Positions 44,556 through 56,817 of a stretch of 64,000 nucleotides of DNA are shown in pieces. The stretch spans positions 37,787,873-37,851,872 of the forward strand of contig NC_134019.1 in NCBI RefSeq assembly GCF_040712315.1, written 5' to 3'. Positions within the stretch are counted from its first letter, which is position 1. Every line of letters starts with the position of its first letter. The translations under genes and the position numbers were made by a program. The notes under the pieces were generated by a model. It saw nothing but the letters and a program-made list of their open reading frames with translations, did not search any database and had not been told where the DNA came from. The stretch comes from Castanea sativa. Lineage: Eukaryota > Streptophyta > Magnoliopsida > Fagales > Fagaceae.

Positions 44556-45292
44556 TGTAAGGACACAATTCAAATTCCCAAACCACGACTAGGAGGAAAA
44601 TGGGCTTAAAAGGCCTTTCTTCACAATGAATTTGTAGAGGATGGGTTTATAATTTAGATTTTAAGGATGGCTTTAGACAATCACAAAAAGAACGGGCTTT
44701 GGGCCCAATGGAACAAAACAAAGAATCGTTTGCAAAGAGTAATATTGAGAATTCCTCCTCGGACTGTTTCCGAGGACAGTTTCTAATAGTATTTCTCAAG
44801 TGTGGATACAAATAATGTTTATCATACACTTTTTCTTTTTCAAAAGGCCTCCCCTTTTCTTCGTATGCCTTCCCTCCTATTTATATTCCTCCTCTTCTCT
44901 TCATCATCTTCCACTTTATGGCCGCGACCCTCATTTTTTGGATACTTGTCCCATCCATTCTTCCCTAAAGCCCGCTGGAATTTGGGACCAAGTTCCAAGC
45001 TCTATGCTCAGGTCCCATCCTTCCATCTCTATTGCCAGCGTATTATTTACAGGGTCTTTAATATATGGGCGGTAGTAGCAGCTTTACTTTAGACATTCCA
45101 CCGCTCTTTCTGATGTCCTCCACGTATACTGTGTATCCTCGGCTTAACATTCCGAGGACAAATCGACTCCTCGGACGGTATGGGACACTTAAACACTCCG
45201 CGATCATTTTGATGTTTTCGGATTTGGGTTTCTAGCCCAAAAGACCTTTGTTGGGCCGTCCATTATAAATTACTGGGCCCAATACCCCTACA
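44556..45292 (-). repeat. 5' LTR of the young Tat element
   Basis: 737 bp, the upstream copy in the element's sense and hence the promoter of gag-pol. Six substitutions against the other LTR were noticed (for example CTCCTC/CTCCCC near 44850 and GCTGTCC/GATGTCC near 45115), with no indels. Confidence 0.93.
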
Positions 45293-45540
45293 GATACCAT
45301 TTATGAAATGTTCTTATCTTCACAATTGTGGAAACAGAAATCACAATTGCAAAAATATGGTAATATTTTCATGTTATGTACGGTCATTTTTACCTACAAG
45401 TGATTAGATGAGCCAATTTCCTTACCCAAATTTGTGCAACTTAAACGTTAGATATAGTAAATACCAAAATAATAATAATAATAATAGATATGATAATATT
45501 TGAACCAAAAAACCCACTACAAAAATCATTACTTTAATTC

Positions 45541-45707
45541 TAATTTTTTTGTTTTGAGATAAGTTTAACTTATGGCATCTACACTTGATAATAGTCATTT
45601 ATCATCAGACCAAGACACCAATCGGTTGTTGGTGTAAGCAAGGATTGAACCCCAGATCTTTTATTCAACCATTAGAGACCTTACCTATTGAGCTAACTGA
45701 AACCCAC
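45541..45707 (-). mobile_element. tRNA-derived SINE, 167 bp, with 11-bp target duplication
   Basis: On the minus strand it begins with a tRNA-like head (A box TAGCTCAATAGG, B box GGTTCAATCC). The body contains TTGGTGTCTTGGTCTGATGA, shared with the copy at 14428-14600. TACTTTAATTC flanks it on both sides (45530-45540 and 45708-45718), the duplication expected from LINE-mediated insertion. The tail is short and T/A-mixed. Confidence 0.88.
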
Positions 45708-46309
45708 TACTTTAATTCCAATTGAAGACAGGATTTGGCAAATTAGGACCATGAAGACAAATTTCCTATGAACCAAGATGGGTCATGGATCAGCCTATGT
45801 GCTAAATAAATTTGCGTATATATTAGACATGCTCACCCAAGTGGGTGCACTAAATTGAATACACATTTAATCCATTTATCAAGTGGGAATACAAAGTGAA
45901 TGGCCTAAATCATCTTAATTCTCCACCACATTTAAAATGTTCAAAGTTGCTATGCATTATTAAGGGTGATATATGGGAGGCATAAAGTGAGATGCCTTCA
46001 AAAAGGGTAGGTTGTTTGAATGAACCAGAGAGAGTGTTGTAGATAAGGATATTGTAATGTCTCCATCTGTAAGCAAAACCAAAACCTGTGGGTGGCTCTA
46101 AACTAGCCCACATTTATCGAACCTCAAATACAACTCTTATCCATGACGTGTGAGCTCTTATCCCCTATAACATATTTGTGAACGTTACATCCACCAAACT
46201 CTTTTCTCATGAACATAATTTATATATAAAGCCCCCTCATAATCAACATCTTCTTCATCATCAACTAACTAACTCTTTCTCTCTCTCTCTCTTCAAAATT
46301 AAGCCAATT
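45708..46309 (+). promoter_or_regulatory. Upstream region of the OXS3-like gene with TATA box
   Basis: TTTATATATAAAG at about 46218-46230 is a good TATA box, about 80-90 bases before the ATG. It is followed by a short CT-rich leader (46275-46293). The rest shows no gene. Confidence 0.6.
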
Positions 46310-46883
46310 ATGGAGAAAGAAACCGACAACATGAGGTCTTTCGACATGGATGCACTTAGGACAAATCTTCCACAAAAGTAAGCACTCATTTATATAGTTT
46401 GAATTTTCTTCTCTGACTTTGATAAATACAATATAATTTGAATATATAGCAACCACTATATGATAATCGTTATGTTCATTACCAACTGGTCAATACTCCA
46501 ATCTTCTTTTAATGTAAGCAAGTTTAGATTCCATTCATACACATTTTACCCGTTGAATTAACTATAACGCGCCTATGATTAAGTTTTTTATCATGCAAAG
46601 TTAGGAAGTTATTTCAAATCCTATAGCTCAAAATACTTAAATGCTTTTTTTTTTTTTTTTTTGCAGGAGAGGACTGTCAAGGTTTTATTCAGGTAAATCA
46701 AGGTCATTTACATGCATGGAAGATGTTCGTTGCCTAGAGGATTTGAAGAAACAAGAACACCAAGATGCTAAGAAAAGGAAGAAATATTCGGATAGGGATA
46801 AAGGCATCCCCCACATTCCACCAAGTCCATGTAGAAGAATATCCAGTAGCACACAATGTGCTCCACCTTATATTGGAGTGTAA
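46310..46883 (+). CDS. Small OXS3-like (OXIDATIVE STRESS 3 family) protein, two exons
   Basis: Exons are 46310-46377 and 46667-46883. The intron is GT-AG, phase 2, with a poly-T tract before the TTGCAG acceptor. The spliced product is 94 residues. The junction restores LPQKRGLSRFYSGKSRSFTC, which matches the RGLS-x-F/Y-x-GKSRSF core of plant OXS3-like proteins. A basic AKKRKKYSDR (about 58-67) may be a nuclear signal, and the end is CRRISSSTQCAPPYIGV. OXS3 relatives are nuclear proteins linked to tolerance of heavy metals and oxidative stress, with no known enzyme activity. The role here is inferred from the motif alone. A TATA box lies about 85 bases upstream. Family assignment is from recall of the motif, so moderate confidence. 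Confidence 0.75.
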
Positions 46884-47247
46884 ATATTATGTATCAAGCG
46901 GAATCAAAGGCATATCTTCGATTCTTGTGTTAATTATTGAGATTTTGTAAATCCAGTGTATATTATAGGAGTTTCAAAATTTTTATAATAATTGTAACAT
47001 ATTTCATTCTATAACATAATTATATTGTAAATATTCCATATTTATTGATAAACTATGATTTTTTTTTTTTACTTGAAAATATTTTTTTTTAATAATTAAA
47101 AAGTTAAATTTACATTTTTCATTTTGTTACCTCTTCTATAAAAGAACCCTTACCCTATATCCTAAATTGATACCCCCATCTAGATTGTTGGGACACCGTC
47201 TTATCATAGTTTATCCCTTTCTTTTCTTTTTTTTTCTTTTTTTTTTT
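46884..47247. other. 3' flank of the OXS3-like gene
   Basis: Likely 3' UTR, then AT-rich DNA with poly-T tracts that form the insertion site of the next element. No gene. Confidence 0.4.
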
Positions 47248-48745
47248 GGCGAAAATATATTTTTAGTTCCTACAATTCTCATTTTGGTTCTTAAATTGAT
47301 TTTGCTACTAATGTAATCCCTAAAAAAAGAAAATCAATTTTATTTTGGTCCTTGCGATCAACCCACTAACAGAAAAATCCTACGTAGCAGACAGAGTGCA
47401 TAACTAGCATGTTAGATGCTAACGTAACTAATAAAATAATATTAAAAATACCATATTAGCATCCATGTCAGCATTTTAATAAATAAAAAAAACCATCTCA
47501 AAAAATTAAATAATAAAATAAACTTTAAAAAAAAAAACCTTTTTTTCTTTTCATTATTAAAATTTTTTTAAAAAAAAAAAACCTACTTTGTATAAATTTT
47601 TTATCTTTCTTTTTCTTCTTCCTTTTCAATTCCAGATCCTCTCTCTCTTTCTCTTTCTCACGGTGCATGTTTGTGTTTGTATCTTTCTTTTTCTTCTTCC
47701 TTTTTTCAAGCTCTCGATCCCTCACTCTCTCTTAATCTCTGACTTTTTTCTCTCTCTCTAAACCCGACTCTCTCTCCCTCTTTGTTGTTTGATCGGTGAT
47801 GGTGGTGTGGGTTTGATCGGCAATGGTGGAGTGGGTTTGATCGGGTTGTTCTGGGTTTTCGTGGGGCTGGGTATTTTCGGCTTGATCGGCAATGTGGTGT
47901 GGGTTTGATCGGGTTTTTCTAGGTTTTCGGGGCTGGGTTTGATCGGGTTTTTCTGGGTTTCCGGGGCTAGGTTTGATCGGCAATAGTGGTGTGGGTTTGA
48001 TTAGTTTTTTATGGGTTTCCATGGGGCTGAGTTTTTCCCGCGATGGTGGTGGTGTTTGCTGCTTTGGTGTTGTTGATGGCGGATTTGGGTCAAGGATGGT
48101 GAGTTTGGTTTCGTATTTACAGGTTGTGGGTCTTGGATTTATGAACCTTGTATGGATGAATGTGAAAGAGTATTTGGTTATGGGTTTATGGGTCTATTTC
48201 TTGGATTTATGGGTTTGATTTATAGAGGTTTCAGTGTCAAATGTGTTAGAATTTTCTATGCTGAGATTGATTATGAATGTAGGCCGGTTGGGTTTGTCTT
48301 GATTTGGTGAAGAACATGAAGTTCATCTTCTTTCTTTTTTTTTTTTGATAAATTGAAGTTCATCTTCTGGGGAAGAAGAAGAATAATGTTCTTCCGAAAA
48401 AATAATGAAAAGCAAAAAAATAATAATAATAATAATAATTAATGTTTAAAAAAATAATTTATTTCATTATTTGTTTTTTAATTTTCTGAGGTGGCTTTTT
48501 TTTTTTATTAAAATGTTGACATGGATGCTGACGTGTTATTTTTAATATTATTTTACTAATCATGTCAAAATCTAAGATGCCACCACTCCGTCTATCACGT
48601 ATAATTTTTCAATTAGTGGGTTGACGGCAGGGACCAAAATAAAATTAATTTTCTCTTTTTAGAGACTATATTAGTAGCAAAATCAATTTAGGAACCAAAA
48701 TGAGAATTGGCTCAAAATGTAAGGACCAAAAGTGTATTTTTACCC
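47248..48745. mobile_element. Mutator-like element with about 280-bp terminal inverted repeats
   Basis: The left end (GGCGAAAATATATTTTTAG from 47248) and the reverse complement of the right end (GGGTAAAAATACACTTTTGG from 48745) align for about 280 bases, sharing CAATTCTCATTTTGGTTC, CAACCCACTAA and CAGCATCCATGTCA. The interior (about 47560-48360) is not transposase. It has a CT-rich stretch and then a run of degenerate TGGGTTTGATCGG repeats (about 47790-48010), and the modest frames 47973-48218 (+) and 47732-48022 (-) with no recognised domain. The flanks are poly-T, so the 9-bp duplication cannot be proven. It may be a Pack-MULE-like carrier of a captured fragment. Confidence 0.8.
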
Positions 48746-48759
48746 TTTTTTTTTTTTTT

Positions 48760-48945
48760 AGAGAAATGATATGTCCAGAACATTTTTACAACATTTTCAC
48801 AACAAATTCTAAGTGGCAGGTTGTTACTGGTTGTTATTGTTGGGGCAAAAAAGTCATCTTAGTGTTAGATTTAAATTTGAATCAATAACAACTAACTACC
48901 TGTGATTTGTTGTTATTGTAAAAATATTGTAGACATATCATCTCT
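48760..48945. mobile_element. Short MITE, about 186 bp
   Basis: The left AGAGAAATGATATGTCCAGA and the reverse complement of the right end, AGAGATGATATGTCTACAAT, form imperfect terminal repeats of about 28 bases. There is no coding content. It sits in the same poly-T tract that ends the neighbouring Mutator-like element. Superfamily uncertain. Confidence 0.75.
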
Positions 48946-50489
48946 TTTTTTAATTCAGATTTGATTTCAACTGTTCATTTTATGTAATTTCATAGGTGCG
49001 TAAATGATAACAGTGAGTTCAATCTTCTAAGTAAAAGACTAGTATTGTATTGATGCTAAGATCTTCCTATATCAGACATTGTGCTGTTCATAATGTCACA
49101 CTCAAAATTATGTATCCAATGGTACTCCTCAAGTTTGAGTTTTTATGTCATGGATGTCCATGATCATCTCCCATTGTAATATGAATTAGCTTTTTGATTT
49201 GGATACTGCAAATCTCATCCAATGTATACATCTTCCTCTCAAAGACAGCATTATTTGGGTCCATAACCAGTGAGATATTTTTTGTTAAATCAGCCTACCT
49301 TACTGATCAATCTATCTATCAGATTTGAGCACTCAGGTTCTCTTCTTACTAGTGAAATGCGAATGCAAAACGCTTTGGAGTCTCAGAATAATGGAAGGAT
49401 TGATTGGGAGCTGCTGCCCATCACCCATATTAACCATCTCTTTTTCCTAAATCTCTTTGCCTCTATAGTTTGGATGAACTCAAAATGGCCTTTTAATTTT
49501 GCAAATCTGCCATTAAAGTGCACTTAATTGGGTAAAGATTGATCTTATCCCCTTCATCCTTTCTAAAAATTTCCAAAAAAAAAAAAAAGGCTTGCAGTGT
49601 CTGGACTGCTTTAGATGTCTCACTGTCTAAGGCTCTCGTGCTTCGTCAAGAGGCAAAAGCAACCCAGTTAGGCCTAGCCGTCTTAAAAGCTTCAAACTAG
49701 GGCTCAAGTATGTTCAATTTGAAAGTGATGAAAGAATCCTGATACATGCTATAAGAAAAAACTCCAGCAGTTTAACCGCCCACCCAACGGGAGTTTGAAG
49801 CCATCAGAAAAGATTTTCCTGACTTGTTCCTTTTGTTGCTTTTGAATTTTAATTTTGCCCAAGATCTTGTAATAATACTTAGAGCCACAATGTTGCACTT
49901 TGGGCCTCCTTTTGTAAGACTTGGGACCCCGTCTCATCAATTGAGGAGCATGACTAGCCAGTCCCCCCTATTCCTGCTTTTGTTTCTCGTTAGATCTCAT
50001 TATTATTCACCAGAAACAAAAACAAGAATAGCTTTATGGGACTCCTAGTAAAAAAATCTAGCATGTAACTTACAGTGCCTACTACACCTCTGGATGCTCC
50101 AATCGGTTTCTTTGATCGGCATCTTATGATCGCTGGGGCTTTCAATTACACCATCTGAAACCACGGTTTCAAATAGCACGAGTCTGGCTTGCAACATCAT
50201 AGTCATTAAATCAATCACTGAATTCACGTCAGGTCAATCCCATCAATGCTACAGTCCCACTAACGTCTAAACTCTGTTAATTTAGCTAGGAAGAATACAC
50301 ATTGTCCCTACACTGTAAAACATACAAGGGAATGGAGAGGCCAATTAACCATATCTAACTCAGAGCACAAAAACTAAATATTTAGGCCTAAAGCAACCAT
50401 TGTGAGCACCAAAGAATCGCCATATCTCCCTATTTTGATACAAAATTATGATGTAAGTTGCACCCTCCATAATTAAGTCCAAGCAAGGA
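48946..50489. other. Intergenic DNA and SAE2 3' UTR
   Basis: The frames at 49270-49527 (+) and 49749-49940 (-) have no recognisable domain. The right-hand part (about 50240-50489) is probably the 3' UTR of the minus-strand SAE2 gene. Confidence 0.4.
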
Positions 50490-53400
50490 CTATTGCATCC
50501 TTTTCCTCTTGTTGAGGCCTGGATCTCCATCAAGCATCACAAGGTCATCATCATCATCAACCACTTCCAATTTGCCATGATTTTTAGTTTCATCAGTAAA
50601 ACTCAAAAGGTCTTGACCAGAAATCTCAGACAGTCTTCTTTTCTTCCCAGAAGGAACATCCATCTCAACATTATCTTCAGCCTCCACCGGCACCGCCTGT
50701 GAAGCGTTCGATGTGCTCCCACCATTGCCATTAGACTTATTATCATCCTTTTCAACTGAAGAAGCTTGAGTCCATCCAGAGAGAAGCATTCCATCAGGTT
50801 CCTTTTCTTCATCAAACTCCTCTCTGTCAGAAAGAAATGTACACAGAATTTTACTAAGAGCCCGTTTGGATAGAACTTATTGTTGAAAACTAAAAATACT
50901 GTAGCAAAATAATTTTTAAATGTGTGAATAGTGCTGCGAGACCCATTTTTAATAAAAAATTGCTGAAAAAGTGCGTAAACAGTGCGCACACTGCGCATTT
51001 GTCCCCCCGCAGCAGAAACGAAGAAAAAAAAAAAAAAAAAAGGGAAAACGCAAAAAGCAAAACGTAGAAAAAATAATCCGGATCCAAACACATTCTAAGT
51101 AGCTCAGATACAGAAACCAAAGACAAACCCCAACCCACCTCTTATGCCCAAAGGGATGGGGGGAGGGGGAACATTTCTCAAAAAAAATTATTGGAAAGTT
51201 ACACACGTAGGGTCTTCAATCCACAACTTCACTCTCCAGCTAGCACTTATAAGGGGAGCAGGTGCCAATTGAGCTAAAGCTCATTGGCAAATTGACTATC
51301 AAAATTTAAAAGCCAGGGGATGATTACACATTCCACACGCACACATCTTATTCACATGACATTACAGACTGCATATTTTGAAGCAGTTATACATGTATTA
51401 TCACATAAGCAGGTTGGACAGATCCTGTAAAATCACATATCAAAAGGGAATCCGTAGTAGTTTATTCATCATCTGGCATTAGCTAGTTTAAAGGCACAAT
51501 TTCAAGCATATGAAAAGTGACTTCTAACAACCATGTAAAATCATTTGAGATATCACTACAACAATGAGACTGATTTCAGCCACTAAATCCATTCTCAGAA
51601 AATGACTCACTAATAAAACACCCTTTCACAAAATTCTTCTACCCACAATTGAAAAGAGCGAAAACACCAAGAAATCTTACTGGAAAGCAATTATCCTAAA
51701 ACAATTCTAAACCAAAGGATCTGCTACACAGCCAATGTTAGTCCAAAAACCAAGTGGAAATACTTTATTTTTACATGTAATAAAAATTTTATTCAAAGGG
51801 CAAGTCCAAATACAATATAATAATATCAACCAATATACAAGCTATAATCCTATAAAACAAAACAAATTAAGGGCTGTGGAATGTAGGTAGATAAAGAACA
51901 TATCCAGATACAACTCTGAAGACATAGGTTGGCATCTGTTTAGGATGTTATTTCAGCAGTTTATTATGTGCAACATATGGCGAGAACGAAACAACAGAAT
52001 TTTCAAAGGGGAGGAGCGTTCTATCATCAAATTGATGCGCATTTTCCTTCTGTCTTTGTTTGAATGGAGGACTGCTTTGAGTGGTCTTGACATACCCTCT
52101 GTTTTAGATTTTGTAGATTTATGTTATTTTGGGCAGTCTTTTGCTTTCCTTGTACACATCGAGCGTACCAAGGAATTTGCTTCTTTCCTTGTTTTTTCTC
52201 ATTTTTTAAATGAAGTTTTTATTTACCAATCAAAAAAAAATACTCTGAAGACATGTCACTTCCTTTTCTTTACTTTTCTTTTTCTCTTATTATTTTGACA
52301 AGTCTCAGGACATCTCACAGTTGTGTTAAAACACAAAAGCTAGCCATCCAAATAGTTGTGAAACTTGGAAATCTAAGGGACTTTAACAAATTAGATCAAA
52401 AGTTTATAATTTTTTTCTTTAAGCAAGCAGAAATGAAGCTCATACTAGGGAGGGTCAAGAAAAACCTGTGCTTGATATTGATATTGCAAGTAAGTTCTTG
52501 TTTTAGATCCTCAACTGTAACTGTAGTCCCACTAGTAACTGGAGAAGGAAGCTCAGACAACACCTGAGATTTAAAGAGGAAAAAACTGCATTGAGAATAC
52601 AATGGCAAGAAAGACTAAACACAAAGAAAGGAAACATACCTTCTCAAGGTTTGCTGCATAATTCGCAACCATGGCTTCATCAAGATCATCACCAACTTCA
52701 TATAGAAGTGCTGCCCCATGCATAATAAGTGGAAAGTACATCCCAAGCTTGGCCTTAACAATCTTTTCAACGAAGTCTCGCAATTTTGCACGGTGAGTAT
52801 TGATCTCGAGCGTTAGTGGACTCTATTTTGAGTCAAATCACATGCGAGCATATTGCAATTGTGAGTAAAATGTAATAAAAATTAATACCATTAAAATTTA
52901 CAAGAGGGTGAAGGGGAAGGGAAGATCTAACATGCCTCAGAACAAACGTAGCATGATTTGTTAGCCTCAAATGGTTCCACTGGCATCAGCAGCATCTTCC
53001 TTGTCGGATGCTCTAGACAATATGTCATCCTATAAACGTCCCAATCAGATTAGAGCAAGCCAGCCCCAAAATAGATTTAAACAAAAAGAAAAGGAAAAAA
53101 ACTACTCAGTTCATGCTATAACATTATCATCAAAAATGGTGCCTCGCCAACCTCAAACAGGTAAAAATTTCAGAACAAGAAAATGATTAATATCCTTCCC
53201 CAATAGCAAATCTAAAAAATTATTCCCCAATAGCAGTTGGGCTTCGGTGTTCACTTATGATGGAATTGACACCATTCACTCACTCTAAAGAAAATTTGAA
53301 AATGACTGTGCAAGTTGGACCTCGCCCTTCAGCTCTAATAAGCCAACCATAGCAAAATAATTCAAATGGAAAACAATGAACTTACCCAATACAGAATATA

Positions 53401-55611
53401 TATATATATACACACACACAGCATCCTTTATCTTTTTATTAGTTGGGGGTTGTCAAAAGTTAAAAGCATTTTTCTTCTTTAAGCAACAATAGATGACAAT
53501 GAATTCAGCTGCAAAATGCTCATTGACAAATAAGGTATAGAACTTGTCATATGCAAATAACTACAAGTCAATAAACATGAATTAAAACAAACCAAAAACT
53601 GTAAAACCATTGCTTCCACTATCACAACATGAGAACAAGCATTTACAAAATCAGGGGCTAACTGTACTTCAAAAGGAAGATACATCCAATAGAAAAGAAT
53701 ATACACTGAGCACACCTATAATTGTTGGTATCATTTTGCAGCACCTTGATTGCCTCTATCACAATCAACCCAGCAATTATAGCATTCGTTGTTGCAACAG
53801 CATGGACAATATTACCAGCAATACCTTTGGCTTCAAAAAGGCTATGCAAAGGGATTCCAAAAGAAGAAGCCCTTATATTTGCAGCAGCAGTAACAAACTC
53901 CACAGCTAACTGATCATCTTTGTCAAAAGTCAGGTTTCCAATCTCCTGCTTACCAGGAAATTAAAAAATAAATGAATTAAAAAATAAAAATAAAAATAAA
54001 AAATAAAACCCTTCAAAGTATGGTGTTGACTGTTGACATCGGAAAATAATTCAAATGGTCAATAGCTGTCCAAAATACAGCAATAGTTCAAACCAAACCT
54101 TCTCCCTTTTCATGAAAAATAATTTGAAAGCCTCCATAAAGATTCTACTATTTTCCTTAAGGCACCATATATCCTGTGGATTCTTCATTCCCAGAGATGC
54201 CATGGCAGATACTGAAGATGGATCACTTGCTGCATTATCCACATTTCCATTCTGCTGAGCGATTTCATCATGCAAAAAATCCCTACTATATATAGGCTTT
54301 GGTCTATTACGGTTCTTCCATGTCTCTTCATTAGATAAAGCTTCTTCAATGTTATAACCAAACACGTGATCATATATTCTCCTTCCATACTGTTCAATGT
54401 CTTCATCTTTTCTACGTTCAATTACATCTTCTACATGTTCTGATGAGCTCGTAGCATCAGTAGAACGCACATTTAAATCATTTTCCTGATTTTTGTCTCC
54501 AAATAATTTTGTGAAAAGTAAGTCCTTTGCCCATACAATACAGTGAACAAACTGCAAAAGTTAAACAGATATGTCATAGCCTAGGACTTACACAGAGTAT
54601 GAGTTTATCTTGAAAATGATCAAAGCAAGAAGCCTAAGTCATTAAACCTAGTGACAAATGATCATTCACACATGATTATAACTGTTCAATCAGAAAACAA
54701 ACTACAGTTGCAGTTGCAGATAATTATCTACCAAAATCTAAAAGAAATGGCAGTCACAACAACTATGGAGCCACAAGTTAAAAGCTTTTCTGTCCTTTGA
54801 AAAGGGGTGCAATTTTTCTTGTTCTTTTCTTCTTCCTTTTTTATTTTTTGCCACCTCCCAGGTTTCCAAGGTAATTTTTCATTTTTAGAGGTGTGCCTCT
54901 CACAATATTGCGCTTGGTCCCTTCAATGCGTCTTCACTGCAACTTGGTTTCCTCAACATCATCTTACTACGTATCTTCTATTTTCGCATTATTGGAATTG
55001 TTATTTAAATACTTACAAGCCTAACCAACATAAGACCTCAACTATTTTATTAAAAATAATTTTCTAGTTAAAAGCATAAGTAATAATTCATGGCAGACAA
55101 ACAGATCATCCAAAAAAAAAGATGATTCATGGCAGACAACTGAAAACTAAAGGCTCATGTTTTCCAACTCAAACATAATAACGCAGTTGATTAAAAACAA
55201 AACAATAACAAACCAATAAGCATTTGAAATACCTTTGATGGTGTGCTAGTAATAGTGCAAACAGGATAAGTTTTGGGGGCAGGTTTTGGCTGACACTCAT
55301 AGCACTCTGTTCTTCCCTTCACATGTACAGTTACCTGCTTCCACAAATTAGTACAAATAAGGAAAAAGATACCATCATCAACGAAGGAGCCATCATCTAG
55401 TACACTAAAAATCAACTGTACAGAATAATTATCCTATAACTGTTATAGAGAGCACCATCCTCATCAAAATAACAAATGCCATATATATTTTTGATAAGTT
55501 ACAAATGCCATATATATGGACAAAAAGTGCAACCACTTTCTTATCAAATTATCTTTGGAAAAACAAACAAGAGTTATGATTTGCAATTATTTTATGAATT
55601 AATAAACCTAC

Positions 55612-55647
<36 letters not shown>

Positions 55648-56780
55648 GAAATACACAACATACAATGATCAAGGGAAGGGGAAATGACAAGCACACATGC
55701 ACACAAACAAAGCATAATTGAATAAAGTCCATATTACAGACCTGTTTAGTATAAGATAAATGATTTCTTTCAAATAAATATAGATAGTAAATCACCTGCC
55801 CAAGGAAGCCAGTAGTCCCACTTTCAACCAAAGGAACTTCAGCAGCCAAGCTTAGGCGATTTACATGTCGTCTTGCATCTAAGTTGTCAAGGCCGTTCAG
55901 AACAACATTAAATTGCTTGAAGAAGTCCACATTAAAGTCAGGATCCTTGACATTAGCATGGTATGGAGTAATGCTTATGTGAGGTCTAAATCTTAAGACA
56001 GCATCCCGAGCAACCTGGTTGAAAATTCTATGAGAAGATCATAAAAAAGAAGGTGCTTGTGCAAGATATTGGAAATGTACTAACTTTGGCCTTGGATTGC
56101 CCAACATGTGATTTTCGGAATAGAAATTGTCTGTTAAGGTTGCTGACTTCAATAGTGTCCATGTCAATCTGCAAATTAGAAGTAACAAATGCATGAGAAA
56201 ATTGTTATGAAAACAACAATGTATACCGACAATTCTCCTGCTTAAAACCACAAAAACTTTGAAAAGATCATCAGAAAATACAGTATCACCACGGCCACAC
56301 AAATTGTAGACAGAAAAGAGTTTATCAAACAAGAATGACTAATTACCAAAGTATCCAGAAAGAATCAAATATCAAGTGGAGACTGGAGAGAGGAGCTGGG
56401 GGTATGGAAAGCATGGACTTCTTTATCTTATGATTATACAAATATGATACAAATGGTTAGTTTCAAGTTATACTTGGTGTAAATATAGATTAATGTCAGT
56501 TATACCACCCAATATCTTTTTATTGGCCAAGTATTTTGTCAAATTGCCCATTAAATTATATGCTTTCCATACCCATCATGCTCATCAAATATCAAGATGA
56601 ATGGGAATTAAGGCCATCTCAATCTTTAAGAATGCTATTTATTTTTTTAATATTTTAAAATACACTAAATACATAATTTTATGGATTGGGTAGTAAAGGG
56701 CATCCTAACCTAATTTGAACCTAACCCAATACGTACATACACGTTTGAGCACATGCACAAAGACAAATAATTGTCAATAC

Positions 56781-56817
<37 letters not shown>

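Larger units (their letters stand above)
33547..45292 (-). mobile_element. Young Tat-lineage Ty3/gypsy LTR retrotransposon, 11.7 kb, nearly intact
   Basis: Two 737-bp LTRs (33547-34283 and 44556-45292) start TGTAAGG and end CCCCTACA. They differ at only about six positions by eye. The flanks GATAC (33542-33546) and GATAC (45293-45297) are a perfect 5-bp duplication. Coding sense is minus: PBS, gag-protease, amber codon, RT-RNaseH-integrase, a 153-bp tandem array, an antisense spliced gene on the plus strand, then the 3' LTR. Protease-RT-RNaseH-integrase order is Ty3/gypsy. The tRNA-Asp-like PBS, the extra region between pol and the 3' LTR and the antisense frame fit the Tat lineage (compare Grande and Ogre/Retand-type elements). 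Gag and pol have no premature stops apart from the amber codon between them, so the element could be autonomous. Confidence 0.95.

Noticed and set aside
49749..50048. Overlapping frames on both strands between the MITE and SAE2
   Set aside because: Open stretches without domain, start context or splice partners; probably repeat-derived.
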